Positions 32,314-39,187 of a stretch of DNA of 40,860 nt are shown here, piece after piece. The position numbers and the translations under genes were made by a program. Every line of letters begins with the position of its first letter. The first letter of the stretch is position 1. The stretch covers positions 1 through 40,860 of IMG/VR virus record IMGVR_UViG_3300013094_000113; one strand, written 5' to 3'. The notes beneath the pieces were generated by a model. The model saw only the letters and a list, made by a program, of their open reading frames with translations. It did not search any database and was not told the DNA's origin. The stretch comes from a virus.

Positions 32314-32916
32314 ATGTATAACGAAAGTTTTATTAGAACTTATTCAAATGCTGCAAGTAAAGAACTTTGTAAAAAGTCAATTGACACTTTTGAAAAAATT
32401 ATTGAAAAATCAGAACTATATAAAGATTTTGTAGTTAATAAGCGAGCTTCTAATAGAAATGATATATCTATAAATCTATTAAACCCAGCTTTCAATGAAA
32501 ATATTCTACGTCAGGAATTATTAGAAATAATTAACAATTGTTTTTTACAATATCAAACTGATCCTGGACTTACGAACTATAGCGGGTTTGTTTATGAAAA
32601 CGTACATTGTAAAATACAACGCACATTACCTTCTGGTGGGTTTCATGCATTTCATTGCGAAACCAAAGTGTCTAATGAACAGTCAGCATCTTATAGAGAA
32701 TTAGCTTGGATGCTTTATTTAAATGATATGCCAAACGGTGAAGCTGAAACCGAATTTTATTATCAACGTACAAGATTAAAGCCAGTAGAAGGTACAGTAG
32801 TTATATGGCCAGCAGGCTTTACACATTTACATAGAGGTAATACAGTATTCACACAACCAAAATATATTGCAACTGGTTGGATATATTGTAAGCCAATTAA
32901 TATGGCCTCTCCTTAA
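32314..32916 (+). CDS. 2-oxoglutarate/Fe(II)-dependent oxygenase, tandem paralogue
   Basis: 200 residues. It shares the core of its upstream neighbour: KIQRTLPSGGFHAFHCET with ligands His114 and Glu116 (HxE), RELAWMLYLNDMPNGEAETEFYYQ, and WPAGFTHLHRGNTVF with His171/173. The N-terminal 100 residues have diverged more, suggesting that the two act on different substrates or form a heterodimer. The gap is 4 nt, so they are co-transcribed. No sign of decay is seen: both metal motifs are intact. Confidence 0.88.
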   Translation: MYNESFIRTYSNAASKELCKKSIDTFEKIIEKSELYKDFVVNKRASNRNDISINLLNPAFNENILRQELLEIINNCFLQYQTDPGLTNYSGFVYENVHCKIQRTLPSGGFHAFHCETKVSNEQSASYRELAWMLYLNDMPNGEAETEFYYQRTRLKPVEGTVVIWPAGFTHLHRGNTVFTQPKYIATGWIYCKPINMASP

Positions 32917-32935
32917 TTAGCTTCCTCTTCTTTGC

Positions 32936-32943
32936 CTAAGTAA
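32936..32943 (+). promoter_or_regulatory. Late-promoter-like motif CTAAGTAA
   Basis: Lies 4 nt before the ATG at 32948. Confidence 0.5.
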
Positions 32944-32947
32944 TAGT

Positions 32948-33862
32948 ATGCCCTGGAAAGTACGTGGAAAATGTGTTTATAAAAAGAATACCGGTAAAAA
33001 GGTAGGATGTACTAAAGGTTCAGTTAAAAAGTACCTTGCTGCGTTACATATTAATGCTCATGAAAGTAAAACATTCAATGAACATTGTAGTGCTATTATG
33101 AATGAAAATTTACCATTTATGGGGTATGCTCCTAATACACCTGATATGAATGGAGATCAAACAGGTGTTGGTGAAGGAGAATATGCAGATAATACAGGAG
33201 ACGAAATATCTTTGTTTAGCGATGAAGCAGATAAAGATCAAATAATACAAGATACTATTTCTAATTTAGAAGAGTTAAAGACAAGCCATGACTGGAACAC
33301 TCCAGTTAATGCTGATATACTTCAAGGTATGGTAGATGACTTAAAGAGTGTTGGTATTGAACCTACAGATATAGAAGCGTCTATTAAAGAACCAAACAAA
33401 CAAAAACAGTATTTAATTACAGGTCCAAGTTCGTGGAAAGGCGGTAACGGAGCGTTAAATGATTTGAAGGCTATACTAGCTGGTCATGAACCGGAACCAA
33501 TAGATGAAGAAGAAAGCTTACCTGCTTCTAGTTTACCGATGGGTAGTAGTTCAGCTGACACTGCAGCAAGTACAGGAGATAATATAAACGAAAGCTTTTA
33601 CGAAATAGGTCAAGTTTGTTTTGATAACCCGTATAATGACGGACAAATGAAATATTTTCCAGGTACAGAAGGTCAACCTATTGAAGGTAAATCTTCAAAA
33701 GACGCTTTAAACAAATTTATACGTAGATTAGCTGTTACACATAAAATCCCTACTGACCCTAGAATTCTATATACAAATGCTTTAAAGCACGACGTACATA
33801 TAACCAAAGTAGATGCAGCTTCTAAACCACAACCTACATATTGGTGGCAAGATAAGGATTGA
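32948..33862 (+). CDS. Unidentified phage protein with a basic Cys-rich start
   Basis: 304 residues. The start, PWKVRGKCVYKKNTGKKVGC then TKGSVKKYLAALHINAHESK, is a short basic head known from hypothetical T4-like marine phage proteins. Residues about 45-210 are acidic, with helical stretches (QIIQDTISNLEELKTSHDWNTP) and a Ser/Ala-rich linker. The C-terminus (YEIGQVCFDNPYNDGQMKYFPG...FIRRLAVTHKIPTDPRILY) looks globular. No enzymatic motif is recognised. The late-type motif upstream suggests a virion or assembly protein. Confidence 0.75.
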   Translation: MPWKVRGKCVYKKNTGKKVGCTKGSVKKYLAALHINAHESKTFNEHCSAIMNENLPFMGYAPNTPDMNGDQTGVGEGEYADNTGDEISLFSDEADKDQIIQDTISNLEELKTSHDWNTPVNADILQGMVDDLKSVGIEPTDIEASIKEPNKQKQYLITGPSSWKGGNGALNDLKAILAGHEPEPIDEEESLPASSLPMGSSSADTAASTGDNINESFYEIGQVCFDNPYNDGQMKYFPGTEGQPIEGKSSKDALNKFIRRLAVTHKIPTDPRILYTNALKHDVHITKVDAASKPQPTYWWQDKD

Positions 33863-33871
33863 TATTACACA

Positions 33872-33894
33872 ACAGTATTATAAAATAATATTGT
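33872..33894 (+). repeat. 10-bp hairpin overlapping the GTG start at 33893
   Basis: ACAGTATTAT (33872-33881) pairs with ATAATATTGT (33885-33894) with one G-U and an AAA loop. The right arm includes the first two bases of the GTG start codon. Confidence 0.5.
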
Positions 33895-34579
33895 GAATGT
33901 AGCTATTATAATGCCTTATTATAACGAGAAAGATCTTCTCGTTAAATCAGTTGACGGAATTAACAAACAAACTTATAGAGATTGGCATCTTTTTATTGTA
34001 GATGATGGTTCTAAAGAAGAAAATAAAGCAGAACATTTTGTAAAGCTAGACCCGAGTAAGTTTACTATAATTTATAAAGAAAATGACGGGGTTAGCTCTG
34101 CTCGTAATACAGCTATTGATCTTATTAAAAACGATCAAAACTATAGATATGTAGCTTATTGTGATAGTGATGATATTTGGGATGAAACATATCTTGAACG
34201 ACAGATAGATGCTATATTTGGATTAGACATGGTATATTCCAGTGTAAGACATCGGTTTGTAAATGGTAATGTAGCTGTGCCTTATGGTATATCAGATCCA
34301 CGAATATATCCCGGTTTACTTGAGTTACTTAAAGGTAACTTCATATTCATATCAGGCGTAGTACATAGACGGGATTGCTTAAGTGTAGGGTACTTTGATG
34401 AAGAGCTTAATAGTATAGAGGATTGGGATTTCTGGGCAAGAATAGCAGAAGCTGGCTATAGCATAACAAAGAACCCAAAAGCTTGTTTTAGTTATACTGT
34501 GAAGCAAGATGGTAATGGCTCAAAAAGTAATAAAGAAGTATACGACAAATTCTATCAAAAACATAGTAAGTATATGTAA
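33893..34579 (+). CDS. Glycosyltransferase, family 2 (GT-A)
   Basis: 228 residues from a GTG start. Classic GT2 motifs: MNVAIIMPYYNEKDLL at the start, IVDDGS (35-40), the nucleotide-binding NDGVSSARNTAI (64-75), the metal-binding DSDD (91-94) and the acceptor/catalytic EDWDFW (176-181). It transfers a sugar from a nucleotide donor, probably in the cytoplasm. Its partner is unknown: the lipid or protein acceptor could be the host envelope or virion glycoproteins. It is the second GT in the window and differs from the one at 17859 (DSDD rather than DGH). The GTG sits in a hairpin, so initiation may be controlled. It abuts the next gene directly. Confidence 0.9.
   Translation: MNVAIIMPYYNEKDLLVKSVDGINKQTYRDWHLFIVDDGSKEENKAEHFVKLDPSKFTIIYKENDGVSSARNTAIDLIKNDQNYRYVAYCDSDDIWDETYLERQIDAIFGLDMVYSSVRHRFVNGNVAVPYGISDPRIYPGLLELLKGNFIFISGVVHRRDCLSVGYFDEELNSIEDWDFWARIAEAGYSITKNPKACFSYTVKQDGNGSKSNKEVYDKFYQKHSKYM
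34566..34573 (+). promoter_or_regulatory. Late-promoter-like motif GTAAGTAT
   Basis: Lies 6 nt before the ATG at 34580, inside the end of the glycosyltransferase gene. Confidence 0.45.
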
Positions 34580-34960
34580 ATGCGTAATGTTTATAAAGTT
34601 CTAGCTGAAAAATATGAATCTCTTTATGAAGTAAGAGAAATACGTCAAATACCTTTTTCAGATGATGAACTAAGTCTTTTAACTAAGCAGTACAAGTTTA
34701 AACAAGAAAAAGATAAAGAACCGTTTTTAACAAGAATAGCAGCACCAGGACAAACAGAAGAAGCTGTTAAATATAGTGACGGTACAGTAGTGCATATGAT
34801 TACTGATGGAAGGGGTACTATTAAGAAAGAATATAAAGATTATCAAGAATTTGTACAGGGGCTACCTCAACTTTATACTCCTAACTATACATTAGCACAA
34901 AAACAAACCCCGTACGGAGTAGATACACCATACGGGGTGACTTCAGGTGGTCAACAATAA
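34580..34960 (+). CDS. Hypothetical protein
   Basis: 126 residues. The first 100 are soluble and charged (YKVLAEKYESLYEVREIRQIPFSDDELSLLTKQYKF...); the end is Gln/Pro/Gly-rich with the small repeat TPYGVDTPYGVT. Function not recognised. The ATG follows the previous stop without a gap. It ends 6 nt before the convergent glycine-zipper gene. Confidence 0.65.
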   Translation: MRNVYKVLAEKYESLYEVREIRQIPFSDDELSLLTKQYKFKQEKDKEPFLTRIAAPGQTEEAVKYSDGTVVHMITDGRGTIKKEYKDYQEFVQGLPQLYTPNYTLAQKQTPYGVDTPYGVTSGGQQ

Positions 34961-34966
34961 GTTGAA

Positions 34967-35458
34967 TTAACGATGCCAGTGATGGCGGTACATATCTTCA
35001 CGGAATGCATATCCGTAACGATGTTGGTACCAGCCTAAGAATACTCTATATTCATAATAGGTTGTTACCCATTGTACACCGTTCCATTCTTGTACATAAA
35101 CATATTGAGGGTGACCCCAACGATCTAATGGACCCCAAACATACTGTACTGTGACAGGAACTGGAGGGGGGGGTGGAGCCTGTACAACTACTACTGGAGC
35201 AGGAGCAGGGGAGGGTGGTGGGGGAGCTTGAACTACGATCCCTTTAGGTTGATCATTAGCATGATCAGCTGCGTTACCAATCATTCCACCAATTAAAGCG
35301 CCAGCAACAGCGCCCCCGACAACGTTGTGGTGATATTGATTGCCAATTACACCGCCAACAACAGCTCCGGCTGCAACACCTTCTGCTGTGTGTTCTTGAG
35401 CTCGAGCTGGAATAGCTAAAGCTAATGCAATTAAGGTTAATAAAAGTTTGTTTTTCAT
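34967..35458 (-). CDS. Exported glycine-zipper protein
   Basis: 163 residues with a clear Sec signal (MKNKLLLTLIALALAIPARA|Q, cleavage after Ala20), then two glycine-zipper helices (GVAAGAVVGGVIGNQY and VVGGAVAGALIGGMIGNAAD) of the kind that inserts in or spans membranes. A Pro-rich linker (QAPPPPSPAPAP) leads to a C-terminal Tyr/Trp-rich domain (YVWGPLDRWGHPQYVY...WYQHRYGYAFREDMYRHHW). It is probably located in the periplasm or outer membrane. Similar host proteins are surface or stress proteins; a phage copy may alter the envelope. It is the last of three leftward genes for exported proteins, after a terminator. A perfect TATAAATA lies 12 nt upstream. Confidence 0.8.
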   Translation of the reverse strand: MKNKLLLTLIALALAIPARAQEHTAEGVAAGAVVGGVIGNQYHHNVVGGAVAGALIGGMIGNAADHANDQPKGIVVQAPPPPSPAPAPVVVVQAPPPPPVPVTVQYVWGPLDRWGHPQYVYVQEWNGVQWVTTYYEYRVFLGWYQHRYGYAFREDMYRHHWHR

Positions 35459-35470
35459 ATTATACTATAA

Positions 35471-35478
35471 TATTTATA
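35471..35478 (-). promoter_or_regulatory. Perfect T4-type late promoter TATAAATA (minus strand)
   Basis: TATAAATA on the minus strand, 12 nt before the ATG at 35458. It sits just downstream of a terminator, so it restarts transcription for the glycine-zipper gene. Confidence 0.6.
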
Positions 35479-35487
35479 TTGTAAAAT

Positions 35488-35518
35488 AAAAAAAGCTCCA
35501 CGTAAGTAGAGCTTTTTT
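35488..35518 (-). terminator. Bidirectional-looking terminator, leftward use
   Basis: An A-run plus GCTC (35488-35498) pairs with GAGC plus a T-run (35509-35518). On the minus strand it ends the two upstream leftward genes just before the glycine-zipper promoter. Confidence 0.75.
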
Positions 35519-35526
35519 AATACTAT

Positions 35527-35793
35527 TTATTTTGTAGTAGGAGGAGCATCCTGATGCGCTTTACCGGCTTTCTCTTTATGTTTCTTATGTTTAGCAACCT
35601 TTGGCTTTGCATTACGTTTATTACAATTACATTGAACAGCTTTTTGCATAGCAGCTAAACGGTGTTGCATCATTGCCGGGGTTGGTCTAGCAGCGATTGG
35701 ACGAGAAGTCAATCCTTGGTGATGACCTAACGCATAGGCTAATATAAGAGCAGCTGCTGCACCTGCTATTTTTAAGTACTTATTATAGTCCAT
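35527..35793 (-). CDS. Small membrane-anchored basic protein
   Basis: 88 residues: a short start, a hydrophobic helix (YLKIAGAAAALILAYALGHHQG, about 6-27), then a basic, Lys/His/Pro-rich tail with VQCNCNKR (a CxC pair). It is probably anchored in the inner membrane with the tail outside or as a signal-anchor. Function not recognised. It lies between the K10-containing protein and a terminator, in the three-gene leftward cluster of exported proteins. Confidence 0.65.
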   Translation of the reverse strand: MDYNKYLKIAGAAAALILAYALGHHQGLTSRPIAARPTPAMMQHRLAAMQKAVQCNCNKRNAKPKVAKHKKHKEKAGKAHQDAPPTTK

Positions 35794-35798
35794 ATGTA

Positions 35799-36041
35799 TT
35801 ATTTTGTTGAGGGTTGTTGATTGTTAGCAGGTGGTTGTTGATCATCTGCTTTTTTCTTCTTCTTTTTCTTCTTCTTTTTTGGTGCATCAGGTTGAGCTGT
35901 GCCATCCGAAGGGGCTGCTGGGGCGGCCGTTACAGTTGTAGCAGGAGCTGGAGCTGGTTGAGCTGCTTGCGCAAACCCAACATTTACTACTTCGAGCGCT
36001 ATAGCTGCTGCAAGTACTAATACTAGTTGTTTGTACTGCAT
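35799..36041 (-). CDS. Exported Ala/Pro-rich protein with a poly-lysine run
   Basis: 80 residues: a likely signal peptide (MQYKQLVLVLAAAIALEVVNVGFAQA, cleavage near residue 26), an Ala/Pro/Thr-rich linker, then ten lysines in a row and a Gln/Asn/Pro-rich tail. Disordered, strongly basic and exported, it could bind peptidoglycan-associated polymers, LPS or extruded DNA. No known family is recognised. GTAAGTAT lies 6 nt before the ATG on the minus strand. Confidence 0.65.
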   Translation of the reverse strand: MQYKQLVLVLAAAIALEVVNVGFAQAAQPAPAPATTVTAAPAAPSDGTAQPDAPKKKKKKKKKKADDQQPPANNQQPSTK

Positions 36042-36047
36042 ACCTTA

Positions 36048-36055
36048 ATACTTAC
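36048..36055 (-). promoter_or_regulatory. Late-promoter-like motif GTAAGTAT (minus strand)
   Basis: Lies 6 nt before the ATG at 36041 on the minus strand. A rightward copy for the 36100 gene lies about 40 bp away. Confidence 0.5.
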
Positions 36056-36087
36056 TATTATTTTTTACAACGTCATTAAATATTCAG

Positions 36088-36095
36088 GTAAATAT
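36088..36095 (+). promoter_or_regulatory. Late-promoter-like motif GTAAATAT
   Basis: Lies 4 nt before the ATG at 36100. Confidence 0.5.
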
Positions 36096-36099
36096 TAAT

Positions 36100-36282
36100 A
36101 TGATATTCATAAGAAGAGCAACAGATAAGAACAGAGCGTATACTGTTATAATGCTTAAAGGGGAAGAACCTAAATGGATACCTACAACAGACTATGAACA
36201 CAACCGTATTTTAGAAATCTACAAACAAGACAAACGATATGAAGGTATTCTTAATGATTTTACAGATTTTGACTTGAAATAA
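36100..36282 (+). CDS. Small hypothetical protein
   Basis: 60 residues, MIFIRRATDKNRAYTVIMLK followed by GEEPKWIPTTDYEHNRILEI and an acidic end. Function not recognised. It is the first of a rightward run of small genes, divergent from the exported-protein cluster, and has a late-type motif 4 nt upstream. Confidence 0.55.
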   Translation: MIFIRRATDKNRAYTVIMLKGEEPKWIPTTDYEHNRILEIYKQDKRYEGILNDFTDFDLK

Positions 36283-36310
36283 TTAAAATGTAATATAACA
36301 TATTAATATT

Positions 36311-36613
36311 ATGGCAACCGAAAAGAAACCAAGTAACCTGCACCCAGAATTTCTAAAGATGTACGGATCTCCAGTATATCGTAAGAAAGTTAAATTTGTT
36401 GTAGAATCTATTAAAAATGTTAGAGGTATTTCTAGTGGTAAGCTACCTGGTAAACCTAAACCTTTATCTAAAAACGCTACTGCTAAAGAAAAAGAAGCTT
36501 TTTCTAAGAAGAGTGTATTTATTGCTGATCGTACGACAGCACATTATTTTGCACAAACCATTGATGCTGGTGCAGATAGACGTAGTAGAGTTACTAAACC
36601 AGAGCAAAAATAA
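36311..36613 (+). CDS. Small basic hypothetical protein
   Basis: 100 residues, basic (MATEKKPSNLHPEFLKMYGS, GKLPGKPKPLSKNATAKEKE) and probably partly disordered, with a more ordered end (SVFIADRTTAHYFAQTIDAG). No motif is recognised. The short palindrome TAATAT-AAC-ATATTA (36291-36305) lies just before the ATG. Confidence 0.65.
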   Translation: MATEKKPSNLHPEFLKMYGSPVYRKKVKFVVESIKNVRGISSGKLPGKPKPLSKNATAKEKEAFSKKSVFIADRTTAHYFAQTIDAGADRRSRVTKPEQK

Positions 36614-36650
36614 ACTTGCACTTTAGTTAATAAGGTACCATACTGTATCT

Positions 36651-37196
36651 ATGAACATTGATACTAACCTTATTGCTGTATCTAAATGCGGCAAATACGT
36701 TTACCCAATTGATAGTATTACCGGTGCAAAAACGTTTGCACCTATTGAATATTTTAAACAAACAGTTACCACCAAATACAGTGGTAACATAGAAAAGTTT
36801 GTTAAAGAATATATTACAAGAGAAACTAAAAAGTATTTAGCTGCAGGATACACCCCTGAACAGATTAAAGACCTTGCTTCGAAGTGTAAGAACAACAAGT
36901 TACCTAAGATTAATGTTAAACTTAAGAAGCATCCTAATATGCCTAAAAAAGAAAGGCGTAAGAGGTTAACAGCTCATGCAGAGTCTACTACAACTGTTAT
37001 TAATGAAGCAGGAGTTGAAGAAAAGGTAAGAACATATCCATGGACTGGTAATCCGGATTACTTTAGAAGTGAGAAAGTGCATACTGATTTAGCTGAAGTA
37101 AGTAAAGAAGCCTGCCTTCGGCCTAATATCTATTTAGATGACGATTGTAATGGCTGTCCCCACTACGAAATATGCCAATGTCCATTAAAACAATAA
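36651..37196 (+). CDS. Hypothetical protein with a C-terminal Cys cluster
   Basis: 181 residues. A beta-rich start (LIAVSKCGKYVYPIDSITGA) leads to a basic middle (KNNKLPKINVKLKKHPNMPK, KERRKR) and ends with a cluster CNGCPHYEICQC (C-x2-C...C-x-C) plus an earlier Cys in EACLRPN, enough ligands for one zinc or an Fe-S cluster. It may bind nucleic acid. Upstream there is no late motif; instead TTGCAC about 24 nt before CATACT gives a weak sigma70-like arrangement, so it may be an early gene. The next gene begins 25 nt before its end. Confidence 0.7.
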   Translation: MNIDTNLIAVSKCGKYVYPIDSITGAKTFAPIEYFKQTVTTKYSGNIEKFVKEYITRETKKYLAAGYTPEQIKDLASKCKNNKLPKINVKLKKHPNMPKKERRKRLTAHAESTTTVINEAGVEEKVRTYPWTGNPDYFRSEKVHTDLAEVSKEACLRPNIYLDDDCNGCPHYEICQCPLKQ

Positions 37197-37708
37197 CCCC
37201 ATCTCGTAAGAACATCTTTGTAGATTTAGATGAAACTTTAATTCATACTTTATTACCATTTGAACATATCGACGGTAAAGATTATAAACCAGAATACCCG
37301 GTAGTAAAAATTAAAGTAGGTAAAGATGTATACGAAACGTGTTTACGACCAGGAGCAAACACTCTTTTATTAAAACTAAGAGAAGCAGGTCACGTATACA
37401 TGCTTACACGGGCTGCTAAAGACTATGCTAAAGCAATGAGTAAAGAGTTCGGGTTTGCTTTTACTGAAGACAGAATATTTGATAGGGAATATGTAAAGAA
37501 TTGGAAGTATAAAAATGTAGATATTCCTAATGGAAAAAATTATCTTATTGATGATTTAAACACATATAATAACTATGAAAAGATAGCATTTATTAAGAAA
37601 TTTGGACCAGCTGAATATATACAAGTAATGCCTTTCTACGCGGTTAAAGGTCATGAATTTACTCCAGATATTATAAACAGTATAATTGAAACTATTAACG
37701 GAGAATAA
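37172..37708 (+). CDS. FCP1/NIF-like HAD phosphatase
   Basis: 178 residues. The HAD nucleophile motif DxDxT is present as VDLDETLIHT (Asp18, Asp20), the signature of the NLI-interacting-factor/FCP1 group. Then come CLRPGANTLLLKLREAGHVYMLTRA with the second HAD motif Thr and NYLIDDLNTY with the acidic motif IV. Homologues dephosphorylate phosphoserine on proteins or small phosphate esters; phage versions are poorly studied. Two start codons are possible (37172 or 37178), both overlapping the previous gene. An active site is intact; the substrate is unknown. Confidence 0.85.
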   Translation: MPMSIKTITPSRKNIFVDLDETLIHTLLPFEHIDGKDYKPEYPVVKIKVGKDVYETCLRPGANTLLLKLREAGHVYMLTRAAKDYAKAMSKEFGFAFTEDRIFDREYVKNWKYKNVDIPNGKNYLIDDLNTYNNYEKIAFIKKFGPAEYIQVMPFYAVKGHEFTPDIINSIIETINGE

Positions 37709-37759
37709 AGGATTTATTATTGGATTTACTTAATATAGTTGAATATAGTTAAACTTAAA

Positions 37760-37767
37760 GTAAATAA
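37760..37767 (+). promoter_or_regulatory. Late-promoter-like motif GTAAATAA
   Basis: Lies 5 nt before the ATG at 37773. The small tandem repeat AATATAGTTG-AATATAGTTA lies just upstream. Confidence 0.55.
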
Positions 37768-37772
37768 TTGCA

Positions 37773-38042
37773 ATGAAACCTAATACGGATTTAGTAAAAA
37801 TTCTTACTGATAAAAAGTGTAAAGTAGCTTATAAAAACATTGAACAAGGAAAAGCATTCTACTTAATGGTAGATTACGGTGCACTTACTAAACCTAAGCC
37901 AGGATCAGGTCTAGAAGTTTGGGGCCGTACAGCGGAAATATTTGATAAAGTTAATGCTACGGTACATAGATTCTATCCAAAAGCAGAACTTACCTCTCAA
38001 AATGGTAACTATTCTGCAGTGTTTAGAATACAATATTATTAA
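37773..38042 (+). CDS. Small hypothetical protein
   Basis: 89 residues, alpha/beta looking (LVKILTDKKCKVAYKNIEQG, KAFYLMVDYGALT, AEIFDKVNATVHRFYPKAEL, YSAVFRIQYY). No motif is recognised. It is a single gene with a late-type motif directly upstream. Confidence 0.65.
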   Translation: MKPNTDLVKILTDKKCKVAYKNIEQGKAFYLMVDYGALTKPKPGSGLEVWGRTAEIFDKVNATVHRFYPKAELTSQNGNYSAVFRIQYY

Positions 38043-38052
38043 AAAAATAGGG

Positions 38053-38075
38053 ATACAATTAGTAAATAATTGTAT
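38053..38075 (+). promoter_or_regulatory. Dyad around a late-promoter-like motif, adjacent to a start codon
   Basis: ATACAATTA (38053-38061) and TAATTGTAT (38067-38075) are perfect 9-bp arms; the right arm ends at the base before the ATG at 38076. GTAAATAA (38062-38069), 6 nt before the ATG, spans the loop. Confidence 0.55.
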
Positions 38076-38366
38076 ATGGCTTGCACACAATACACACTTT
38101 ACGCTAACGGTTCTGGGGTACTTTCTGCTTCATTTCGTATCTGTGGAGATAACACTCCAACTACTATCTATGTAACTGGTTTAACTGCAAACCAAGCATA
38201 TCCAACTAAGTACTCAATTGTTAACGGTACTCTTAGTACAGCTTATGGTAGCGTAACTGCAACAGGTGTAACGTCCCAAGGATATGCATATGATTATGTT
38301 CTTGCGCCTTGGGCAGGTTATTCGCTTCAATCTTCAGTCAGTGCTTTATCTGCTCACGGAGTCTAA
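38076..38366 (+). CDS. Small beta-rich, possibly structural protein
   Basis: 96 residues from the ATG at 38076 (an in-frame TTG 6 nt upstream lies inside the dyad). Rich in Thr, Ser, Gly, Ala and Tyr (MACTQYTLYANGSGVLSASF, GLTANQAYPTKYSIVNGTLS), like the tail proteins and unlike the charged small proteins around it. It may be a virion decoration or tail-tip protein. No signal peptide. Confidence 0.65.
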   Translation: MACTQYTLYANGSGVLSASFRICGDNTPTTIYVTGLTANQAYPTKYSIVNGTLSTAYGSVTATGVTSQGYAYDYVLAPWAGYSLQSSVSALSAHGV

Positions 38367-38388
38367 GTTGATTGGTATTTAATAGGGG

Positions 38389-38396
38389 ATAAATAG
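38389..38396 (+). promoter_or_regulatory. Late-promoter-like motif ATAAATAG
   Basis: Lies 5 nt before the ATG at 38402; one base upstream it reads GATAAATA, close to TATAAATA. Confidence 0.5.
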
Positions 38397-38401
38397 TTTA
38401 T

Positions 38402-38749
38402 ATGTATTCTATACGTAAACCTGTTCCACCACCACAGACTTTAAAGTTACCTTTTTATAATAAACCTAAAACTCCGTTAGCAACTCCTGCACCGCAAATG
38501 CCTAGCGTGTTTGAAATGGTAACAAATTTAGCAGGTTCCGCTAAAGATATAGCTTCTAACGCTATACAAACAGGCAATGTAATAGCAGGTAAAGATAAAA
38601 TAGAATATAGATTAGGTTTTTGTAATGGTTGTGAATTTTATCTGGACAGTAACGGGGATGGTAAAAAGGATAGGTGCTCTAAATGTGGTTGCTATATGGA
38701 AATCAAAACAAAATTTATAGCTACTAAATGCCCTGTAGGTAAATGGTAA
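38402..38749 (+). CDS. Zinc-ribbon-like phage protein
   Basis: 115 residues. The Pro-rich start (RKPVPPPQTLKLPFYNKPKT) leads to a C-terminal metal site: CNGCEFYLDSNGDGKKDRCSKCGCYMEIK...CPVGKW. The Cys pairs (CxxC and CxxCxC) fit a zinc ribbon, and DSNGDGKKD between them resembles a dockerin/EF-type calcium loop. The CxKCGC...CPxGKW ending is shared by small proteins of T4-like marine phages; function unknown. Confidence 0.75.
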   Translation: MYSIRKPVPPPQTLKLPFYNKPKTPLATPAPQMPSVFEMVTNLAGSAKDIASNAIQTGNVIAGKDKIEYRLGFCNGCEFYLDSNGDGKKDRCSKCGCYMEIKTKFIATKCPVGKW

Positions 38750-38753
38750 GTAT
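38746..38753 (+). promoter_or_regulatory. Late-promoter-like motif GTAAGTAT
   Basis: Lies 4 nt before the ATG at 38758 and overlaps the stop codon of the previous gene. Confidence 0.5.
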
Positions 38754-38757
38754 ATAA

Positions 38758-39186
38758 ATGGACGCACATTCACACAATTTATTAGAGTCTTATTATGATG
38801 ATGGTGGTGGTAACTTTCATTATAATAGCTTACAATCTGGAGACAGCTTTTTTACAGTTTCATTTAACCGTACAGTAAGTTCTTCAGGTATTAATATAAC
38901 TATAAACTCAATTACTAATGTAGGTGGTGGAGCAGTAACTGATACTGATACAGCGTTTTTAACTAACGAAGTTAATGGTTTTCAAAATGTACCTTTAAAC
39001 GGTTATGAATGTCAAACTTTAGGCTGGACATACTTAGGTCATACAAGTACTAATGCAGATAATATTAATGCTGCTATAGCTGCTGCTACAGCTTCAGGTT
39101 ATAGTTTCAGTTCATTATTTTATCACACAGGTTATTTTGTGCACGGATGTGCTGATACTAAACAGTTTTACGATCAAAATACGTAA
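38758..39186 (+). CDS. Hypothetical, probably beta-rich protein
   Basis: 142 residues (MDAHSHNLLESYYDDGGGNF, FTVSFNRTVSSSGINITINS, then NADNINAAIAAATASGYSFS). Two cysteines (ECQTLGW, HGCADTK). The Thr/Ser/Gly/Asn-rich composition is like the tail proteins, so a virion role is possible; no domain is recognised. It is convergent with the cyclase gene, with a gap of one base. Confidence 0.65.
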   Translation: MDAHSHNLLESYYDDGGGNFHYNSLQSGDSFFTVSFNRTVSSSGINITINSITNVGGGAVTDTDTAFLTNEVNGFQNVPLNGYECQTLGWTYLGHTSTNADNINAAIAAATASGYSFSSLFYHTGYFVHGCADTKQFYDQNT

Positions 39187-39187
39187 A

